Assembly (NCBI RefSeq): GCF_937927635.1
Contig: NZ_CALBRW010000037.1
Location: forward strand, 36,901 to 100,900
DNA from: an uncultured Microbacterium sp.
GTDB taxonomy: Bacteria; Actinomycetota; Actinomycetes; Actinomycetales; Microbacteriaceae
Direction: 5' to 3'
DNA: 64,000 nt
Notes under the pieces: generated by a model
What the model saw: only the letters and a program-made list of their open reading frames with translations
What the model was told of the DNA's origin: nothing
Database searches by the model: none
Shown: piece after piece, positions 60,932 through 64,000 of the stretch
Numbering within the stretch: the first letter of the stretch is position 1
Layout: each line of letters begins with the position of its first letter
Program-made: the position numbers and the translations under genes

Positions 60932-60977
60932 CCACCGCGCAGATGCCCGCGCCGAAGGGGAGCACGATGACCACCGC
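60911..60977 (+). repeat. Duplicated translation-start region
   Basis: A 28-nt segment (60911-60938) holding ribosome site, ATG and first codons is repeated as 29 nt at 60949-60977 with one added G. The two ATGs (60928 and 60967) are 39 bases apart and in frame. Confidence 0.9.
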
Positions 60978-62403
60978 ACGGATCGACTCGGAGGCGCAGA
61001 CGCTGGTCGTCGCCGGCTCGGGGGCTCGCCCGGCATCCGCTGTGCTGATCGGCGCGCGCGCTCGAGTGGGCGCGAAGCTCACCGGCGGCGGGAAGACCTG
61101 GAAGGCGACGTTCCCGCTGCGCGTGGCGCGCTGGGGCGGCGCCGAGCTGCCGCTGCCGGCGGGGGAGTACTCCATCGAGATCGCCGGGGTGGATCTCGAG
61201 GGGCTTCGGGTCGAGCCCGTGCTGATGCCGACCCTGCGTCTTGAGGTGACGGATGCCGTGGCGACCGTGGCGCCCCCGCTGGACCCCGTGTACGAGACCG
61301 CGGAGGGGCAGCGCACGCTCGAGCAGCGCTACGCGTCGCAGATCGGCGCCGGCGAGAACGCCGTGTTCTTCGAGAGCTTCTACGGGCAGACCTCCGGCTG
61401 CAACCCGCGCGCCATCGACCGGGTGCTGGCCGAGCGGGCCCCGTCCGTCACCCGCTACTGGGCGGTCGCCGATCTGTCGGTGGAGATCCCCGACGGCGCG
61501 ATCGCCGTGGTGGAGGGCAGCCCGGACTGGTGGCGCGCCCGCGCCGAGTCGAGGATGCTGATCGTCAACGACTGGCTGCGCCGGCGCTTCGTGCGCAAGC
61601 CCGGGCAGCACGTCCTGCAGACCTGGCACGGCACGCCGCTCAAGCGCCTTGCGCTGCACCGGCCCGGCTTCGACCCCCGGCGGATGGCAGCGGTGGTCAA
61701 GGAGTCGCGGCGCTGGGATGCCCTGCTCGCGCAGAACACCTACGCCGCACGGGTGCTGAAGAAGGCGTACGCGTTCTTCGGACGGCCGATCTGGACCGAC
61801 GGCTACCCGCGCAACGACCTGCTGGTGGCCGGGGATCCGGCGCCGATCCGCGAGGAGCTGGGCATCGGACCCGACGAGCGGGTGCTGCTGTACGCGCCGA
61901 CCTGGCGCGACGACCGCTCCGAGATGGTGGACTTCGTCGACCCCGAGGAGCTGGCGGCCCGCACCGACTCGGTGGTGCTGGTGCGCGGGCATTCGCGCAC
62001 CCTGCGGCCCGGCCGCGACCGCGCCGGCTCCCGCGTGATCGACGTGACCGGATACCCGGAGACCGCACGGCTGCTGCTGATCTCCGACGCGCTGATCACG
62101 GACTACTCCTCGGTGATGTTCGACTTCAGCGTCACCGGGCGGCCGATGTACTTCCTGGTGCCCGATCTGGAGCACTATCGCGGCGAGCTGCGCGGCTTCT
62201 ACTTCGATCTCGCGCAGCGCGCGCCCGGACCGCTGGTGCGCACGCAGGACGAGCTGATCGACGCGGTGAACGACGACGAGGGTCCGGCGGCGTACGCCGA
62301 GCACTACGCCGCCTGGACCGCGCAGTTCAACCGTCTCGACGACGGCGCGGCGGCCGACAGGGTCGTCTCCCGCATCCTCGATCTGGGCTGGCTCACCGCC
62401 TGA
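60928..62403 (+). CDS. CDP-glycerol glycerophosphotransferase-like polymerase 2
   Basis: 491 residues if started at ATG 60928 (overlapping the first polymerase stop as ATGA); 478 from the duplicated ATG at 60967, which has the better ribosome site (GAAGGGGAG). An N-terminal beta-rich region of ~110 residues precedes the catalytic part: VFFESFYGQTSGCNPRAIDRVL, LQTWHGTPLKRLALHRPG, KAYAFFGRPIWTDGYPRNDLL, LLYAPTWRDD, RGHSR and ALITDYSSVMFDFSVTGRPMYFLVPDLEHY. This is the teichoic-acid polymerase family. With the first gene it suggests a two-step chain primer/polymerase pair; the polymer is not known. Confidence 0.9.
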   Translation: MTTAQMPAPKGSTMTTARIDSEAQTLVVAGSGARPASAVLIGARARVGAKLTGGGKTWKATFPLRVARWGGAELPLPAGEYSIEIAGVDLEGLRVEPVLMPTLRLEVTDAVATVAPPLDPVYETAEGQRTLEQRYASQIGAGENAVFFESFYGQTSGCNPRAIDRVLAERAPSVTRYWAVADLSVEIPDGAIAVVEGSPDWWRARAESRMLIVNDWLRRRFVRKPGQHVLQTWHGTPLKRLALHRPGFDPRRMAAVVKESRRWDALLAQNTYAARVLKKAYAFFGRPIWTDGYPRNDLLVAGDPAPIREELGIGPDERVLLYAPTWRDDRSEMVDFVDPEELAARTDSVVLVRGHSRTLRPGRDRAGSRVIDVTGYPETARLLLISDALITDYSSVMFDFSVTGRPMYFLVPDLEHYRGELRGFYFDLAQRAPGPLVRTQDELIDAVNDDEGPAAYAEHYAAWTAQFNRLDDGAAADRVVSRILDLGWLTA

Positions 62404-62433
62404 GCGGCGCGCCGCACAGACGGGTCTTCCGTC
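62404..62433. terminator. Possible terminator hairpins at convergent gene ends
   Basis: A perfect 12-nt palindrome GCGGCGCGCCGC (62404-62415) and a small hairpin GACGG/CCGTC (62419-62433) lie in the short gap between convergent polymerase 2 and the family-2 glycosyltransferase. Confidence 0.35.
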
Positions 62434-63514
62434 AGGGGAGCGGGGTGTTGCGCGAGCCCAGGCGGGAGGCGTCGACCGTGTCGCCGGCGCCGCGCAGCAC
62501 GCCCGCGAGGAACCCGAGCCCCCACGAGATGTGCATGGTCGGCAGCACGGCCAGCGTCCACAGCCGCTCGTGCAGGCTCCGGGGTCCTGCGGCGATGCCC
62601 ACGCCGGCGAACCCGACCGCCAGGTCCAGCAGCACGTAGGCGACCAGCGGCAGGTAGATCACCGAGCAGATCATCCCGGCCAGCCCGTGCAGCACTCCGG
62701 TCAGTTGCAGGATGCCGGTGATCAAGGCCAGCACGACGAGGGCCACCAGCGCAGGCGGGGCGAAGAAGCGCAGGCTGTTGCTGCGTCCGTACCGGCGCAC
62801 CAGCTCGCCGCGCCAGGCGCCCGTGGCGCGGAACTGCCTGGCCAGCCGCCACCAGCTCTCCCGCGGCCAGTACGTCACCGAGAGCGCCGGATCGAACCAC
62901 ACCCTGTGCCCGGCCTGGCGGATGCGCAGGTTCAGCTCCCAGTCCTCGCCGCGGCGGATGCTCTCGTCGAACAGCCCGACCTCGTCGAGCACCTCGCGGC
63001 GCATCACGCCGAGATAGGCGGACTCCGCCTCGCCCTCGGGTGCGCCGCCGTGGTAGGCGCCGCCGCCGAGCCCCACCGGGGCGTTGTACAGCTTGGCCAC
63101 GGCGCGCTGGAAGGGCGTGCGGCCGTCTGCGCGCATGACGCCGCCGACGTTGGCCGCGCCGGTGCGCTTCAGAGTCTCCAGCGCACGGCGCGCGTATCCG
63201 TCCGACAGCTCGGAGTGCGCGTCCACGCGGATGATGGTCGGATATCTGCTGGCGTGGATGGCGGCGTTCAGCCCCACGGGGATGTGCGCCTGCGGGTTCT
63301 GCACCAGGCGCACCCGTTCATCGGCATCCGCCAGCCGCTGTGCGAGGGTGGTGGTGCCGTCCGACGAGGGGCCGAGCGCGAGGATCAGCTCGGTCGGGCC
63401 GTCGACGTCCTGCGACAGCACCGAGTGCACGGCGTGCTCGAGGTAGTCGATCTCGTTGAGCACGGGCATGACGAAGGAGACGCCCTCGGCTGCGGCTCTC
63501 TCGTCATCCTGCAC
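62432..63514 (-). CDS. Family 2 glycosyltransferase, membrane-bound
   Basis: 360 residues. GT-A fold with FVMPVLNEIDYLEHAVHSVLSQ, ELILALGPSSDGT, IIRVDAHSELSDGYARRAL (the DAH variant of the DXD metal site), YLGVMRREVLDEVGLFDESIRRGEDWELNLRIRQAGHRVWFDP and a WPRESWWRLARQFRATGAWRGELVRR motif resembling ExxxRW acceptor motifs. Three or four C-terminal membrane helices (about 255-345) follow, as in ExoA/succinoglycan-type transferases. GTG start with CATGAT box 6 nt upstream. It probably builds a lipid-linked oligosaccharide for the surface polymer of the adjoining genes. Confidence 0.9.
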   Translation of the reverse strand: MQDDERAAAEGVSFVMPVLNEIDYLEHAVHSVLSQDVDGPTELILALGPSSDGTTTLAQRLADADERVRLVQNPQAHIPVGLNAAIHASRYPTIIRVDAHSELSDGYARRALETLKRTGAANVGGVMRADGRTPFQRAVAKLYNAPVGLGGGAYHGGAPEGEAESAYLGVMRREVLDEVGLFDESIRRGEDWELNLRIRQAGHRVWFDPALSVTYWPRESWWRLARQFRATGAWRGELVRRYGRSNSLRFFAPPALVALVVLALITGILQLTGVLHGLAGMICSVIYLPLVAYVLLDLAVGFAGVGIAAGPRSLHERLWTLAVLPTMHISWGLGFLAGVLRGAGDTVDASRLGSRNTPLP

Positions 63515-63520
63515 CCGTCG

Positions 63521-63526
63521 ATCATG
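63521..63526 (-). promoter_or_regulatory. -10 box for leaderless family-2 glycosyltransferase
   Basis: CATGAT on the minus strand, 6 nt before the GTG at 63514. Confidence 0.35.
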
Positions 63527-63604
63527 TCATGCGGCGCGGTCCGCAACCCGAAGGACGGGTGCAGGGCGGGGCGGCGCGACCCCGGACCGAGCCGGCGCAC
63601 CCCG

Positions 63605-63610
63605 TATTCT
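63605..63610 (+). promoter_or_regulatory. -10 box for leaderless last gene
   Basis: TATTCT, 6 nt (GGAGGG) before the ATG at 63617. Confidence 0.5.
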
Positions 63611-63616
63611 GGAGGG

Positions 63617-64000
63617 ATGGGTGTCGTATCGGACGGGAAGAAGGCATATCGGCTGCTGCGCAAGGCCCTGACCTCGCGCTCGGCGGTGCAGCGGGTCAGA
63701 CGCACTCTGCAGGCGCAGGATCCGCATCCTCAGGATCACTTCCGCATCGCGGTGTACTTCGCCGACGGCGCCGTGAACATGTATCAGATGCGGCAGTGGT
63801 ACGCGCCGCTCGCGCAGCTGGCCCAGCGGTGGCCCGTCGTGGTCCTCGCGCGCAGCGCGACCGGTGCGGAGAAGCTCATCGAGGAGAGCGGCCTGCCCGT
63901 GGCATTCACCCCCACGGTGCGGAATCTGGAGAAGTTCCTGGCCAGGCAGGACATCCGCGTGGTGCTGTACGTCAATCAGAACACCCGCAACTTCCAGATG
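63617..64000 (+). CDS. Third polymerase-like gene, 3' end cut by the window
   Basis: 128 codons are visible and open to the right edge. The protein starts MGVVSDGKKAYRLLRKALTS, continues FRIAVYFADGAVNMYQMRQWYAPLAQLAQRWPVVVLARSATGAEKLIEESGLP and ends at the edge in VVLYVNQNTRNFQM. This N-terminal Rossmann-like half is what I expect of actinobacterial CDP-glycerol-phosphotransferase-type proteins, but the catalytic half is missing, so the call is provisional. It is divergent from the family-2 glycosyltransferase and belongs to the same surface-polymer cluster. Confidence 0.75.
   Translation, partial: MGVVSDGKKAYRLLRKALTSRSAVQRVRRTLQAQDPHPQDHFRIAVYFADGAVNMYQMRQWYAPLAQLAQRWPVVVLARSATGAEKLIEESGLPVAFTPTVRNLEKFLARQDIRVVLYVNQNTRNFQM

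Overview
The window is high-GC actinobacterial DNA. Gene content, extensive GTG starts and leaderless promoters, Asp-Ala pairs written GAT-GCC, and the protein types suggest a Microbacterium-like member of the Microbacteriaceae. The genus is an inference from style and not from a marker gene. There is no prophage, insertion sequence, integrase or CRISPR array. About 60 protein genes and one initiator tRNA fill nearly all of it.

Layout. 1-3882: the end of an oligopeptide/dipeptide ABC importer operon (permease, permease, double ATPase) plus a PH-domain membrane protein. 3945-9565: a CPBP protease, the ribosome-associated GTPase TypA, a secreted transglycosylase-like protein behind a long leader, and an XRE-cupin regulator divergent from an AzlCD amino-acid exporter. 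9604-22786: a block that resembles the Mycobacterium tuberculosis Rv1171-Rv1232c neighbourhood. It holds a membrane protein, ferredoxin, dapC, citrate synthase, a DEAD-box helicase, dapD divergent from dapE, a membrane mannosyltransferase, a DUF3117 protein, an O-methyltransferase, tatB, mrp, a DUF1003 protein and an MgtE-N/CBS protein. 22864-33518: accessory and housekeeping genes, including a stress protein, hydrolases, an HNH/DUF222 endonuclease, a HAD phosphatase, aminopeptidase P, a secreted subtilase and an EEP nuclease. 33574-55255: a second block resembling Rv3193c-Rv3211: PHP enzyme, DEAD helicase, ferritin-like protein, DUF3107, the AdnA-AdnB double-strand-break resection machine, a phosphotransferase, NudC, a UvrD-type helicase, a ThiF-like protein, a DUF2342 metalloprotease, a YlbL-type PDZ/Lon protease and a UPF0182 protein. 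55348-59627: initiator tRNA, an AhpD-like protein, a nitrilase-family amidase, an aminotransferase and an HtrA-type protease. 59678-64000: the start of a teichoic-acid/surface-polymer cluster with two CDP-glycerol-type polymerases, a family-2 glycosyltransferase and a third polymerase-like gene that runs off the end.

Functional themes are diaminopimelate synthesis (dapC, dapD, dapE), cell-envelope building and proteolysis, DNA repair by AdnAB and a UvrD helicase, and protein export.

The most unusual feature is non-coding. Immediately 3' of many stop codons lie palindromic arrays made of two direct and two inverted copies of a short core at a fixed 19-nt period. Four of them span exactly 82 nt even though one uses a different core sequence. 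A fifth near-identical architecture and a larger array follow the same 19-nt rule. A 14-bp minisatellite with a 70-bp higher-order period lies 3' of the HNH gene. A second theme is that about two dozen transcription units have a TANNNT-like -10 box 6-8 nt before the start codon, meaning leaderless mRNAs.
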